DNA from: Thermoproteota archaeon
GTDB lineage: Archaea > Korarchaeota > Korarchaeia > Korarchaeales > Korarchaeaceae
Assembly (NCBI GenBank): GCA_015522685.1
Contig: WALU01000038.1
Location: forward strand, 1-56,399
Direction: 5' to 3'
DNA length: 56,399 nucleotides
Shown here in pieces: positions 16,281 to 24,243 of the stretch (its first letter is position 1; every line of letters starts with the position of its first letter). The position numbers and the translations under genes were made by a program. Under the pieces are notes generated by a model, which saw only the letters and a list, made by a program, of their open reading frames with translations, did no database searches and was not told the origin of the DNA.

Positions 16281-17501
16281 ATGCATATGGAGCAAGTAGT
16301 TCTCTTTGAAGATACGAAGATCAGAAACCTCAGCCCTATAACTGACCTCATCCCAATGCAGGAAGTTATAGTTGGGGGTGGTAAGCAGTACTTTCGCTTT
16401 GATAATGAACTGAATGTTAAAACAAGGTGGATCACTAGGAAAGATCTAGAAGGGAGGGTACCAAGCGAAAGAAAGCCTGATTATGGTGATGCAGCATTAT
16501 TAATAAACGCTAGGCTTATATCTACAGGGATAGTAAAATCCGCTAGAGAACTTGAATTCAATGAAGCTTTAGTAGAAGGAGAGAATATTGTCGCAGCTAG
16601 GGTAAAGTCACTCGATTACTCTATGTTAGATGACCTATTTAAGGGCAAGAGCAATTTAAGGGCTAAGCTATGCGAGGCATTCCTGGCGGAAAATCCTTGG
16701 GATATATCACCTAGTTCTACCATATCCTACCTATCTAGCGACTTATTGAAGTGGGTTGAATCTAAAAATGCATCTAACGGCAATGTAAGAGTAATAGGCA
16801 AATTTCCCGTAAATATAGCTGAAGATATAGAAGTGCTGGGCCCTATAACAATTGATGCGAGAGAAGGACCTGTTATTATTGGAGAAAGGGCTATGATAGA
16901 GCCTTATGCTTACTTAAAGGGGCCCCTACACATAGGATCTCATTCCATAGTAGTTGCTGGTTCTAGGGTAGCAGGCAGCTATATCGGAGTTTATGGCCGT
17001 GCAGGAGGGGAAGTCACGACCAGCATAATATCTGATTACTCTAACAAATACCACTTTGGCTTCCTAGGACATAGTTATGTTGGAAGATGGGTAAACATAG
17101 GAGCAGGATCCACAACTTCAAACCTGAAGAACACTTACGGAGAAATAAAAGTTGGAGATACATCGACAGGGCTTAATAAGCTAGGAGCTTTTATAGGAGA
17201 TCACTCTAAGCTCTCCATTGGTACACTAACTTATGCAGGTGTTAGGATAGGGGTATCATCTCACCTTCATGGTTTGGTGTATGAAGACGTCTCTCCATTT
17301 ACAATATATGCAAAGAGCATTGGATGGGGGCTTTATGAGCTTGATCTAGATTCCGTCATAAGGACCTATAAGAAGATGGCTCCTAGGAGAGGAGCTGAAC
17401 CAGATCCATTGGAGGAGGAGCTCCTAAGAAAGCTCTTTAAAGACACAAAGGACCAAAGATTGAAGAATAACGTTATCAGAGGTAGATTGAAGATAAAATG
17501 A
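16281..17501 (+). CDS. GlmU-like sugar-1-phosphate nucleotidyltransferase/acetyltransferase
   Basis: A protein of 406 aa. The N-terminus VVLFEDTKIRNLSPITDL resembles the variant GlmU family, in which an unusual N-terminal domain precedes a left-handed beta-helix. Hexapeptide-repeat strands run from about residue 180 to 350 (IGERAMIEPYAYLKGPLHIG and onward), with GAGSTTSNLKNTYG matching the acetyl-CoA/acceptor region. It probably makes a nucleotide-activated (amino)sugar; substrates are not readable. ATG 16281 is used with AGGT upstream; ATG 16287 is possible. Its stop codon abuts the 3' end of tRNA-Cys on the opposite strand. The phosphohexomutase at 39.7 kb could supply its substrate. Confidence 0.8.
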   Translation: MHMEQVVLFEDTKIRNLSPITDLIPMQEVIVGGGKQYFRFDNELNVKTRWITRKDLEGRVPSERKPDYGDAALLINARLISTGIVKSARELEFNEALVEGENIVAARVKSLDYSMLDDLFKGKSNLRAKLCEAFLAENPWDISPSSTISYLSSDLLKWVESKNASNGNVRVIGKFPVNIAEDIEVLGPITIDAREGPVIIGERAMIEPYAYLKGPLHIGSHSIVVAGSRVAGSYIGVYGRAGGEVTTSIISDYSNKYHFGFLGHSYVGRWVNIGAGSTTSNLKNTYGEIKVGDTSTGLNKLGAFIGDHSKLSIGTLTYAGVRIGVSSHLHGLVYEDVSPFTIYAKSIGWGLYELDLDSVIRTYKKMAPRRGAEPDPLEEELLRKLFKDTKDQRLKNNVIRGRLKIK

Positions 17502-17573
17502 AGCCGGGTGAGGGATTCGAACCCCCGTCTACGGGTCTGCAGCCCGCTGCCTGAACCGCTCGGCCAACCCGGC
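17502..17573 (-). tRNA. tRNA-Cys (anticodon GCA)
   Basis: Acceptor GCCGGGT/ACCCGGC, anticodon stem GCGGG/CCCGT with loop CTGCAGA, T arm GGGGG TTCGAAT CCCTC (last pair weak). CCA is not encoded. Its last base touches the stop codon of the convergent GlmU-like gene. Confidence 0.93.
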
Positions 17574-17624
17574 ATAGTCTATGAGAGTATTTTTCCTGTA
17601 ATAAGTTTTATTCTAAAGTCAAGG

Positions 17625-17633
17625 TTATAAATA
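17625..17633 (+). promoter_or_regulatory. TATA box of the tRNA-Arg/tRNA-Gly unit
   Basis: TTATAAATA centred exactly 25 bases before the first base of tRNA-Arg (CCT). Confidence 0.75.
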
Positions 17634-17653
17634 GAATAACTTTCCTATTGGGT

Positions 17654-17731
17654 GGGCCCGTAGCTCAGCAAGGATAGAGCGGCGGCCTCCTAAGCCGCAG
17701 GCCGAGGGTTCAAGTCCCCCCGGGCCCGCCA
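17654..17731 (+). tRNA. tRNA-Arg (anticodon CCT), CCA encoded
   Basis: Acceptor GGGCCCG/CGGGCCC, anticodon stem GCGGC/GCCGC with loop CTCCTAA. The CCA at 17729-17731 is in the DNA. tRNA-Gly follows after three bases. Confidence 0.95.
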
Positions 17732-17734
17732 TGC

Positions 17735-17808
17735 GCGGCCGTAGTCTAGCTTGGATAGGATATTGGCTTCCCAAGCCAGAGACCCGGGTTCAAATCCCGG
17801 CGGCCGCA
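17735..17808 (+). tRNA. tRNA-Gly (anticodon CCC)
   Basis: Acceptor GCGGCCG/CGGCCGC, anticodon stem TTGGC/GCCAG with loop TTCCCAA, T arm CCGGG TTCAAAT CCCGG. CCA is not encoded. It is in tandem with tRNA-Arg. Confidence 0.95.
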
Positions 17809-18103
17809 TTATCTCACATTTTATATCCTAAACATGGAAGTTACCTATAGAAGGAATAATTACTGTCTAAACTTAGAATGGAGAGCTCCCTAAAGGTTAT
17901 TATAGATGTATAGTCGTTAGTTACGATAATGCCTTCTTAAGAGGGCATAATTGTTCCGTATCTCTTTCCTCTACGATATATTTCCTTCTTCTTAATGCTA
18001 ACCTTTTCTCTATGAATTCATAGCTTATGGAGTATATGAAAAAGTAAACTCTCACCTAAAAGAGAGTCTCGTTAGCGAGGTAATTAAAACTACTCTCATC
18101 TTC
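17809..18103. other. Region upstream of the membrane cluster, with paired inverted repeats
   Basis: About 295 bases with no complete gene. From 18002 the frame of the next gene is open without any ATG, GTG or TTG, and its translation (YEFIAYGVYEKVNSHLKES and onward) looks protein-like, which suggests a lost start or N-terminal decay. Two adjacent small hairpins, CTCTC/GAGAG and CTCG/CGAG, lie at about 18049-18079. Confidence 0.45.
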
Positions 18104-18388
18104 TTGCTCCTAATGTCTTTCACTCTAGGAATGATCACAGGCGATGTTTTACAAGATTTTGTCTGGATAATAGCTTTTTCGATCTCTATATCAACATTAG
18201 ACTACAAATTGAGGAGAAAGCTACTAATAAGATATCTTGCACTGACGGGCTATTTGACATATACTCTCATCTTACTCTACGCTAAGGTAGTTCTCTCTAT
18301 AAGATTCTTTCCGTATCACTCTCTAGAAATTGCAGTAATAGCTATTCTTCTACTTCTACCAGCAGCTGTATCCATGCTTCATGAATAA
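18104..18388 (+). CDS. Small membrane protein, possibly 5'-truncated
   Basis: A 94 aa product from TTG 18104, with about three hydrophobic segments (LLLMSFTLGMI, FVWIIAFSISIS, and the C-terminal pair YLTYTLILLYAKVVL and AVIAILLLLPAAV). It is not recognised as a known family. There is no good ribosome site before TTG, and the frame is open 100 bases upstream with plausible coding sequence but no normal start, so the annotated N-terminus is doubtful. Its stop overlaps the start of the SpoIIM-like gene by one base. Confidence 0.5.
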   Translation: MLLMSFTLGMITGDVLQDFVWIIAFSISISTLDYKLRRKLLIRYLALTGYLTYTLILLYAKVVLSIRFFPYHSLEIAVIAILLLLPAAVSMLHE

Positions 18389-18909
18389 TGGGGTGGGATA
18401 TGCTACTCCTCCAAAAGGAATGGATAAGATCTCCATTCCACAGGTTTTTTGTCATAGTCATGACCGTAATAGTTCTCACTTCTCTTTTTGGTTACTTACT
18501 CAATCCTTTTGAGATAGAGTTTACATGTAAGGAAGCAATATGGCCAGGCATATCTTCCATCCTATTAAGAAATATAGCGGTCTTCTCACTACTACTAGTA
18601 GGATATCTTACTTATGGTATATTAACGTTAACTATTTTAGGGCTTAATGGCTTTCTTCTAGGGTATTTTCTTAAAGGGCATCCATTTAGTCTAGTTATAA
18701 GGGCAACATTTCCTCATGCCATCCCTGAATTGATATCTTTTATGCTTATATCAGCTACTGCGCTGCAAGCTTCCATAGATTTAAGGAATAATAGCGACCC
18801 TCTTATAATAATTAAATATAAAAATAAAATAGTTATATCCTTTATTCTATTGCTTATAGCAGCATTAATAGAGTGGAAATTGACACCAATTATCTCTTGC
18901 GGGTGGTAG
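18388..18909 (+). CDS. SpoIIM-like membrane protein
   Basis: A 173 aa integral membrane protein with about four or five helices. The stretch containing GILTLTILGLNGFLLGYFL followed by FPHAIPELISFMLISATAL is the hallmark of the SpoIIM/DUF95 family, whose role in archaea is unknown. It begins ATG 18388 (TAATG overlap with the previous stop), and a second ATG at 18400 has GGGGTGG in front. The Yip1-like gene follows. SpoIIM-like and MoxR/VWA genes often cluster in archaea, and a MoxR/VWA pair is 1.1 kb away on the other strand. Confidence 0.75.
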   Translation: MGWDMLLLQKEWIRSPFHRFFVIVMTVIVLTSLFGYLLNPFEIEFTCKEAIWPGISSILLRNIAVFSLLLVGYLTYGILTLTILGLNGFLLGYFLKGHPFSLVIRATFPHAIPELISFMLISATALQASIDLRNNSDPLIIIKYKNKIVISFILLLIAALIEWKLTPIISCGW

Positions 18910-18911
18910 AA

Positions 18912-19579
18912 TTGAGAACCGTAGATTTCATACCTGCAGTAGTATTTCTGGTCGTGTCATCGTCTTTGCTCTTCGGTTTAAGAACAAATGATGTGCTGCT
19001 AGATGCCATATCATCCCAATCAATAGGGTTTGTAGCAGCACTTCTATTATCCTTATTTATACGAGGCAAACCTAAGGCAGAAAGAAGGCTTAATATTACG
19101 CTAGCTCAGTCCATCTTAATAGTATTCCTACTATCAGTGACTACCGCCTTACTTACGATATATAGGGTCGGAGTGCTTTCCAGAGAACCTAATATAGAAG
19201 TATCCCTAGCCATAATATTGGGATTAACGGCTTTTTCCTCTCAATTTTTTGGATGGGTATTTTTTTTTCAGTAGCAGAATGGTTTTTATTTCTCTTCTTT
19301 GTTGAGGAAGAGAGCATAAATTATTCTACTATACTGAGAATTAATTCAATTCCTTACTCAATATATATTATTACTATAGTGTTAGACCTCTTGACCTTGC
19401 CATATCAATCAATGCTTTTATCTACAAATAAAGTATCTAAATTTGTATGGTATAATACGAATATGGTAAGATATGGAAAATTAATAGAAAACCTGGTTAT
19501 ATCAGCATATTATTTAGTTCTCCGTAAGATAACAGAGACGGAAACAAGTAAAGTGGTCGTATGCTCAATACTCCCCTAG
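18912..19579 (+). pseudogene. Frameshifted Yip1-like membrane protein
   Basis: Two overlapping frames read as one protein of about 223 aa if one base is added in a run of nine T at 19260-19268. The first part (TTG 18912 onward) has three hydrophobic segments ending SSQFFGWVFFF. The second continues FSVAEWFLFLFFVEEESI and ends with a further hydrophobic stretch. The joined pattern of five helices with a Gly-Trp before helix four resembles Yip1-domain proteins. The cause may be a sequencing undercall, a real mutation or slippage during expression. Other members of the cluster also look eroded. Confidence 0.6.
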
Positions 19580-19868
19580 CTTGCTTGTAGGGCTGGTTAT
19601 TGTTCTTTTTACTAGCTTCTGAATTCACTAAATAGGATGGCCTCTTCGAAACACATATAGAGGAACACTACATATTCATGTGAAGCTAAGTATCTCTAGA
19701 ATGAATCCTCCCGTAGCAGTGCTAATATACTCTATGCCTCAACTTCCATCCATTTCCTCTATTCTTAATTCTCTCACATACTATAGAAAGTATTCAATGC
19801 TAAAACTCAGCTAGCTACCAAATGGAATGAAATTCGAGGTATAACACATTTAATCTCCTGATAAACTA

Positions 19869-19955
19869 TGCGGGGGGAGGGATTTGAACCCTCGCGGGCC
19901 TAATGCCCACCAGCTCCTAAGGCTGGCGCCTTGGACCTATCTCGGCCACCCCCGC
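19869..19955 (-). tRNA. tRNA-Leu (anticodon TAG)
   Basis: Class II tRNA with a long variable arm. Acceptor GCGGGGG/CCCCCGC, anticodon stem CCAGC/GCTGG with loop CTTAGGA, T arm GAGGG TTCAAAT CCCTC. CCA is not encoded. A TATA-like TTAAATATCC lies about 25 bases upstream. Confidence 0.95.
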
Positions 19956-20003
19956 CTGCATGATGAACCAGCAAGGATATTTAATGATAATTATACATCA
20001 TAC

Positions 20004-20987
20004 CTAACTTAATATCCGCCTCACTAGCCTTGGGATATCTTTATGATTCCTCAACTCATGGAACCTGCCATCTCCAAGATTAGCTAAGGTTTTGCAGAAG
20101 GAGGCGCCTTTAGAGGATTTGCGCCTGCCTACATAAACTACATGGAGCTCTTTTATCTTAGATGCTACATGTCTTGGATCTTCACCAGCATTGTACTCTC
20201 CATCTGTTATAAGTATGAATCTAGGCTTTTTCATATATTTTGATTCTTCTAAGGCCAAATATAAACCATCTGCTATGTTTGTATATCCTAGAGGAACTAG
20301 ATCAACTATCTTTTCAACTACCTCTAAGGGCTCTCTACTCTCACAAGCTTTTTTTATGATAAAGGCTTCACTATTAAATCCTATAACGGAATATTTCCCT
20401 CTTCTAGCCTTATGCGAGATTATCGCTGCCATAGTAGCGGCACTCAGGATCTTATGCCCGGACATGGAGCCACTAGAATCTATCACCACTACTATAGAAT
20501 GGTCTCCCTTTCTCCTATCTAATCCTACTATATCCTCATAGGTGATCCCATCCAGCTTCCTACCACTATCCATAACCCTATAAACACTTTTCTCAACATC
20601 AAAGTCCATTCCGGGTTCATAAATGGAATCTGATATTCTATTTTCCGTTAAGTTTCCTCTGTACTTTCTTATCGCTGTGTTAATTATAGTCTTGGTTACG
20701 AACTGCCTAAACATTCTCCTAGCTCTCTTATTTAGCTTCCACCTAATCTGCCTATAGAGTTTCACTGCTTTCTCTGGATCCTTCTCTAATACTGAGATAA
20801 ATCTCGGTGTGAATGCACCTTCTGAGATGGCCTTAGCTACAATAAGCTGGCTATAATAAGAGATCCTCAGAAGAGCATCGACATTGCCTTCCATTAGGTA
20901 GTAGTTAGTTGCCTCCTTTAACTCCTTATAATCATTCATCGCGGGATCCTTCGAAAGTGGGATTTTTCTGCTCCATTCATTTGTCAT
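20004..20987 (-). CDS. VWA-domain protein (MoxR partner)
   Basis: A 327 aa cytoplasmic protein. The N-terminal half is helical, and a von Willebrand A domain occupies about residues 160-327, with the MIDAS metal motif DSSGSMSG and a later TNIADGLYLAL and LITDGEYNAG. It pairs with the MoxR AAA+ ATPase just upstream (gap of 23 bases). Such pairs act as chaperones that insert cofactors or remodel complexes; the client here is unknown. The start ATG 20987 is preceded by AAGG. No signal peptide or membrane segment is present. Confidence 0.88.
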   Translation of the reverse strand: MTNEWSRKIPLSKDPAMNDYKELKEATNYYLMEGNVDALLRISYYSQLIVAKAISEGAFTPRFISVLEKDPEKAVKLYRQIRWKLNKRARRMFRQFVTKTIINTAIRKYRGNLTENRISDSIYEPGMDFDVEKSVYRVMDSGRKLDGITYEDIVGLDRRKGDHSIVVVIDSSGSMSGHKILSAATMAAIISHKARRGKYSVIGFNSEAFIIKKACESREPLEVVEKIVDLVPLGYTNIADGLYLALEESKYMKKPRFILITDGEYNAGEDPRHVASKIKELHVVYVGRRKSSKGASFCKTLANLGDGRFHELRNHKDIPRLVRRILS

Positions 20988-21010
20988 TGGAGCCTTAGGC
21001 GGCTCCTCAC

Positions 21011-21889
21011 TTACTGAAAATCCGAGCTTTCCTGTTCTCCCGATAGGATGAACTTGACAATTTCTCTTACTAAAGATTCCTTATCTACGCTTGAATCTCT
21101 ACTCTCTATTCTCTGGGGAAGTACCATTAGAGCGGCGTGATACCATCTCTCTTTGCCATCCTCTTCATTGATCATGCTTGATATCTTCGCTAGATCTATT
21201 GCTGACCTAATTGAGCCGCCCCTAGATAGGCTGGGGTGCTCTCTTGTCCTCCTTACTATATCTACACTTATTTGGGCAGTTCTAAGATCTAGCTTTGGTA
21301 TATGCTTTCTCACAATGCTAATTTCTTCATCTCGGCTTGGGTAGCTCAGCCTAACTAATACAAATCTATCCTTCAAGGCTTCTGATAACCTAAGAACACC
21401 TACGTCCTCCTCTGGATTCTGCGTTGCTATTATGAGAAATCCTCCCTTCGCTCTTATAGTCCCTAAGTGCGGTATATATATCAATCCCTCATCCATGATT
21501 GGGAGGAGGGCATTTTGAGCGGATTCAGGAAGTCTATTTAATTCATTAACGAAGAGAACGGATCCACTTGTAGCTGCTCTAGTTAGAGGACCGGGTACAA
21601 AGGCATCATCTATATATCCCCTTTTTAAGACAATGGGAGGGTCCCAGTATCCTATAAGCTTGCTTTCATTGAGCCTCTCATCTCCATCAACTCTTACAAA
21701 ATCCCTAGATAAATACTCAGCTAGTGACTTTGCTAGAAGAGTTTTCCCCACACCAACTGGTCCTTCAAGTAGTATGTGCTTCCCGCTCCTCACAGCTATA
21801 AGCATCTTAAGTAGCTCCTCTTTTCTCCCAACTATACCATGGTGCTGCCTTATCTCATCAACTTCATCCAAGATTCCTTTAACCAGCAT
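21011..21889 (-). CDS. MoxR-family AAA+ ATPase
   Basis: A 292 aa ATPase. Walker A is GPVGVGKTLLAKSLAE and Walker B is SVLFVNELNRLPESAQNALL. A sensor-1 Asn lies in IIATQNPEE, and sensor-2 in HPSLSRGGSIRSAIDLA; LIGYWDPPIVLKRG is a MoxR-type insert. The open frame reaches a TTG at 21916, but the TATA-like GATATAAAAGC at about 21942-21950 and GGTAGG six bases before ATG 21889 support the shorter form. It forms an operon with the VWA protein downstream. Confidence 0.9.
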   Translation of the reverse strand: MLVKGILDEVDEIRQHHGIVGRKEELLKMLIAVRSGKHILLEGPVGVGKTLLAKSLAEYLSRDFVRVDGDERLNESKLIGYWDPPIVLKRGYIDDAFVPGPLTRAATSGSVLFVNELNRLPESAQNALLPIMDEGLIYIPHLGTIRAKGGFLIIATQNPEEDVGVLRLSEALKDRFVLVRLSYPSRDEEISIVRKHIPKLDLRTAQISVDIVRRTREHPSLSRGGSIRSAIDLAKISSMINEEDGKERWYHAALMVLPQRIESRDSSVDKESLVREIVKFILSGEQESSDFQ

Positions 21890-21996
21890 GCATGTCCTAC
21901 CATTATCTAGCTGCAATTACGAAATATTAAGTTAAGGTCCGCTTTTATATCGTATGCTATTTAATATTTTTATCTCTATGTACAAGATTATATAAG

Positions 21997-22593
21997 CTAT
22001 TTCAACCAGCTATCAATAAATTTACTGATTATGGCGAAAACATCTCCCGCATTTAATTTAGTAGTATCAAGAACTAAATGGAATGGAGAAAGATCCTTTC
22101 CCAGCTCAAAGCCATATATCTTCTTATATATAACAAATGTTTCTTCCTCCTTAAGCTTTACCATCCTTATGGCTTCTCCAAGACTTATTTTATTTCTCCT
22201 AGCCACTCTCATTGCCCTGACATTCAGATCTCCCTTCAAGAATATCTTAATGCAATCTCTAGGACCTAGCAGATAAGCCATTGTCCATGAGTCTAAAACA
22301 TACCTACCCTCCTTGGCCATTTCCATAAGCTTTCTGTCTACTTCCCTATCCAACTCAGGACTAGATAGCCTCTCTTCCATCGCTCTAGATGCTATTTTTC
22401 TCTCCCACCAACCCGGATCCATCAAACTCTCTTTCCCGCCTATTATTTCCTTTAATAAGTCTCCTCCAGAGACTACACCTAATTCATATCTTTTAGCTAA
22501 TCTCCTAGCTATTGTACTCTTGCCACTTCCAGTGAGCCCAGATAGGCATATGTTGAATCTCTTTTTAGTCAAAAAATTCACCTCATCGGGCAT
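21997..22593 (-). CDS. cmk: Cytidylate kinase-like P-loop kinase
   Basis: Archaeal CMP/dCMP kinase type, 198 aa, phosphorylating CMP from ATP. The P-loop is GLTGSGKSTIARRLA, followed by the short archaeal Cmk pattern GVVSGGDLLKEI, the residue pair RYVLDSWTMAYLL, and the LID segment VARRNKISLGEAIRMV. Related adenylate-kinase-like proteins share the fold, so specificity is inferred from overall similarity. The 5' end overlaps the 3' end of kae1 by 11 bases, so it is in the sua5-kae1-cmk operon. Confidence 0.82.
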   Translation of the reverse strand: MPDEVNFLTKKRFNICLSGLTGSGKSTIARRLAKRYELGVVSGGDLLKEIIGGKESLMDPGWWERKIASRAMEERLSSPELDREVDRKLMEMAKEGRYVLDSWTMAYLLGPRDCIKIFLKGDLNVRAMRVARRNKISLGEAIRMVKLKEEETFVIYKKIYGFELGKDLSPFHLVLDTTKLNAGDVFAIISKFIDSWLK

Positions 22594-23560
22594 TAATTAA
22601 TGGCCAAGTAATCTCATCTATCCTCCACTGTGGTTTTATGGATGAATTGTCTAGACTATCTGGCCCTCGAATTATATAAGAGAGTATCGCAGTCCAAGCA
22701 ATCATGGCGCCATTATCCCTAGAAAGTTCAGGAGAAGGTACTTTCAGCTCAGCCCTCCTTTCACTGCACATTACTCTGAATTTATCTCTTAATTTAGGAG
22801 ATGCTGCTACCCCTCCGACAAGCAGAAGTTCCTTCTTATTTGTTAAAGCAAGGGCTCTCTCAGATACCTCCACGATCATTGAAAATGCCACCTCCATGAA
22901 ACTCCAGACTACATCTTCCACCTTAATGCCCGATTTTATCCTCTTGATAGATTCCGTTAAGAGTCCGCTGAAGGAGAGATCCATTCCCTTCACAGTATAG
23001 GGGAGATCTATCCACCTACCCTCCATCCGATCCAGCTTAGGTCCTGCTGGGAAAGGCAATCCTATCTCTCTACCTAGTTTATCTTGGGCATTGCCTATAC
23101 CTATGTCCAATGTCTCACCAAGAACGGCGTACTTCCTCCCATTATGAGTTATAACTTGGGTATTTCCTCCAGAAACATATACAATAACTGGATCTTGACT
23201 TAAAGTCACCTTCCTTCCTATCTCTATATGCGCCAAGGGATGATTGACACCTACAAGAGGCTTTTTTAGTCGTATAGCTAAATTTCTAGCTATGAAAGCT
23301 CCTATAACAAGGGCTTGTCCTATACCAGGCCCTCTAGAATACCCTATAATCGATAGTTCTGAAGTAGGTATGTTTGCTTCCTTCAACGCTTCTTTAACAA
23401 CACTTAATGCTACATTAGAATGATGCTCTGCTAGATCATTGGGCTTCATCCCACCAGAGGGTGACTTATAAGAGTCAGAAGTATTGGCAAGTATCTCCCC
23501 TCTACTATTCACGATCCCAACGCCGAATGTGTGGGCTGTTGATTCTATTCCTAAGGCTAT
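22583..23560 (-). CDS. kae1: Kae1/TsaD, KEOPS tRNA t6A-forming subunit (non-canonical start)
   Basis: Transfers the threonylcarbamoyl group to A37 of ANN-decoding tRNAs in the KEOPS complex, about 325 aa. The N-terminus LGIESTAHTFGVGIV, metal-ligand HPLAHIE, ATP-binding VSGGNTQV and VGGVAASPKLR are intact. The frame contains no ATG, GTG or TTG between an upstream stop and GTG 23512, and that GTG lies after the conserved LGIES strand, so it cannot be the true start. Translation must begin near ATA 23560 / CTC 23563, or at an ATT (23602) preceded by a purine-rich stretch, or the sequence has an error. The gene overlaps the 3' end of sua5, which makes the substrate for this enzyme. Confidence 0.9.
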   Translation of the reverse strand: MALGIESTAHTFGVGIVNSRGEILANTSDSYKSPSGGMKPNDLAEHHSNVALSVVKEALKEANIPTSELSIIGYSRGPGIGQALVIGAFIARNLAIRLKKPLVGVNHPLAHIEIGRKVTLSQDPVIVYVSGGNTQVITHNGRKYAVLGETLDIGIGNAQDKLGREIGLPFPAGPKLDRMEGRWIDLPYTVKGMDLSFSGLLTESIKRIKSGIKVEDVVWSFMEVAFSMIVEVSERALALTNKKELLLVGGVAASPKLRDKFRVMCSERRAELKVPSPELSRDNGAMIAWTAILSYIIRGPDSLDNSSIKPQWRIDEITWPLINAR

Positions 23561-24186
23561 GAGCTCGCTATCTTCTTGTATTCTCTCATTATGCGTATGA
23601 ATAGAACATCCCCCTCCCTTACAAGTTTAGGTCTACCGGATGTTAGATCTATGATAGTTGAGGGCTTACTTGGGGGTAGCACTCCATAATCAAGCACCAG
23701 ATCTATATCCCTTAATTCCCTAATTGCATCTCTAGGATCTCTCTTCGGAGGAGACCCCGATTTGTTTGCACTGGTGGACGTAATGGCCCTTCCAAATGAC
23801 TCAATTAGGTCCAGAATCATGGGTAAATTGGGTATTCTGATTCCTATTGCTCGGGGATTAACTATATCAGGTACTCTAACTGTTTTGGGGAATATCAATG
23901 TTACCTTGCCTGGTAGGAATCTCTCCATAAGCTGCCTGCCTATCTCGTCTATCATAGCATATTTTTCTGCCATTTCAATATTGGAGACTGCTATCGTTAG
24001 AGGATTACCTAAGCTCCTCCTCTTTATCTTATAAACTCTTCTAACAGCATCTTCATTCTCTACATCTGCTCCCAAGCCATATACTGTATCAGTTGGATAT
24101 ACGACAAGTCCTCCCAATAACCATACCTCAATTACTTGGCTTCTACAAGCCTCATCGCATCCCAACGCTACATTTAGCCATATCAC
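23557..24186 (-). CDS. Sua5/YrdC threonylcarbamoyl-AMP synthase (t6A)
   Basis: Makes threonylcarbamoyl-AMP from Thr, bicarbonate and ATP for tRNA t6A. The 209 aa protein is a single YrdC domain: VYPTDTVYGLGADVENEDA, YKIKRRSLGNPL, TSTSANKSG and a REGDVLF end. It lacks the extra C-terminal Sua5 domain found in many archaeal versions. The start is GTG 24186, which fits a leaderless message from the shared TATA at 24206-24216. It overlaps kae1 by a few bases and is divergent from map. Confidence 0.92.
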   Translation of the reverse strand: MIWLNVALGCDEACRSQVIEVWLLGGLVVYPTDTVYGLGADVENEDAVRRVYKIKRRSLGNPLTIAVSNIEMAEKYAMIDEIGRQLMERFLPGKVTLIFPKTVRVPDIVNPRAIGIRIPNLPMILDLIESFGRAITSTSANKSGSPPKRDPRDAIRELRDIDLVLDYGVLPPSKPSTIIDLTSGRPKLVREGDVLFIRIMREYKKIASS

Positions 24187-24205
24187 AGGAGTGAATGGAT
24201 AAACT

Positions 24206-24216
24206 GTTTAATAAAC
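24206..24216. promoter_or_regulatory. Shared TATA between sua5 and map
   Basis: GTTTAATAAAC reads as a TATA-like box on both strands, about 25 bases before GTG 24186 and 33 bases before ATG 24244. Confidence 0.5.
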
Positions 24217-24243
24217 ATACTATCAAATCTTATGGAGATCTAA

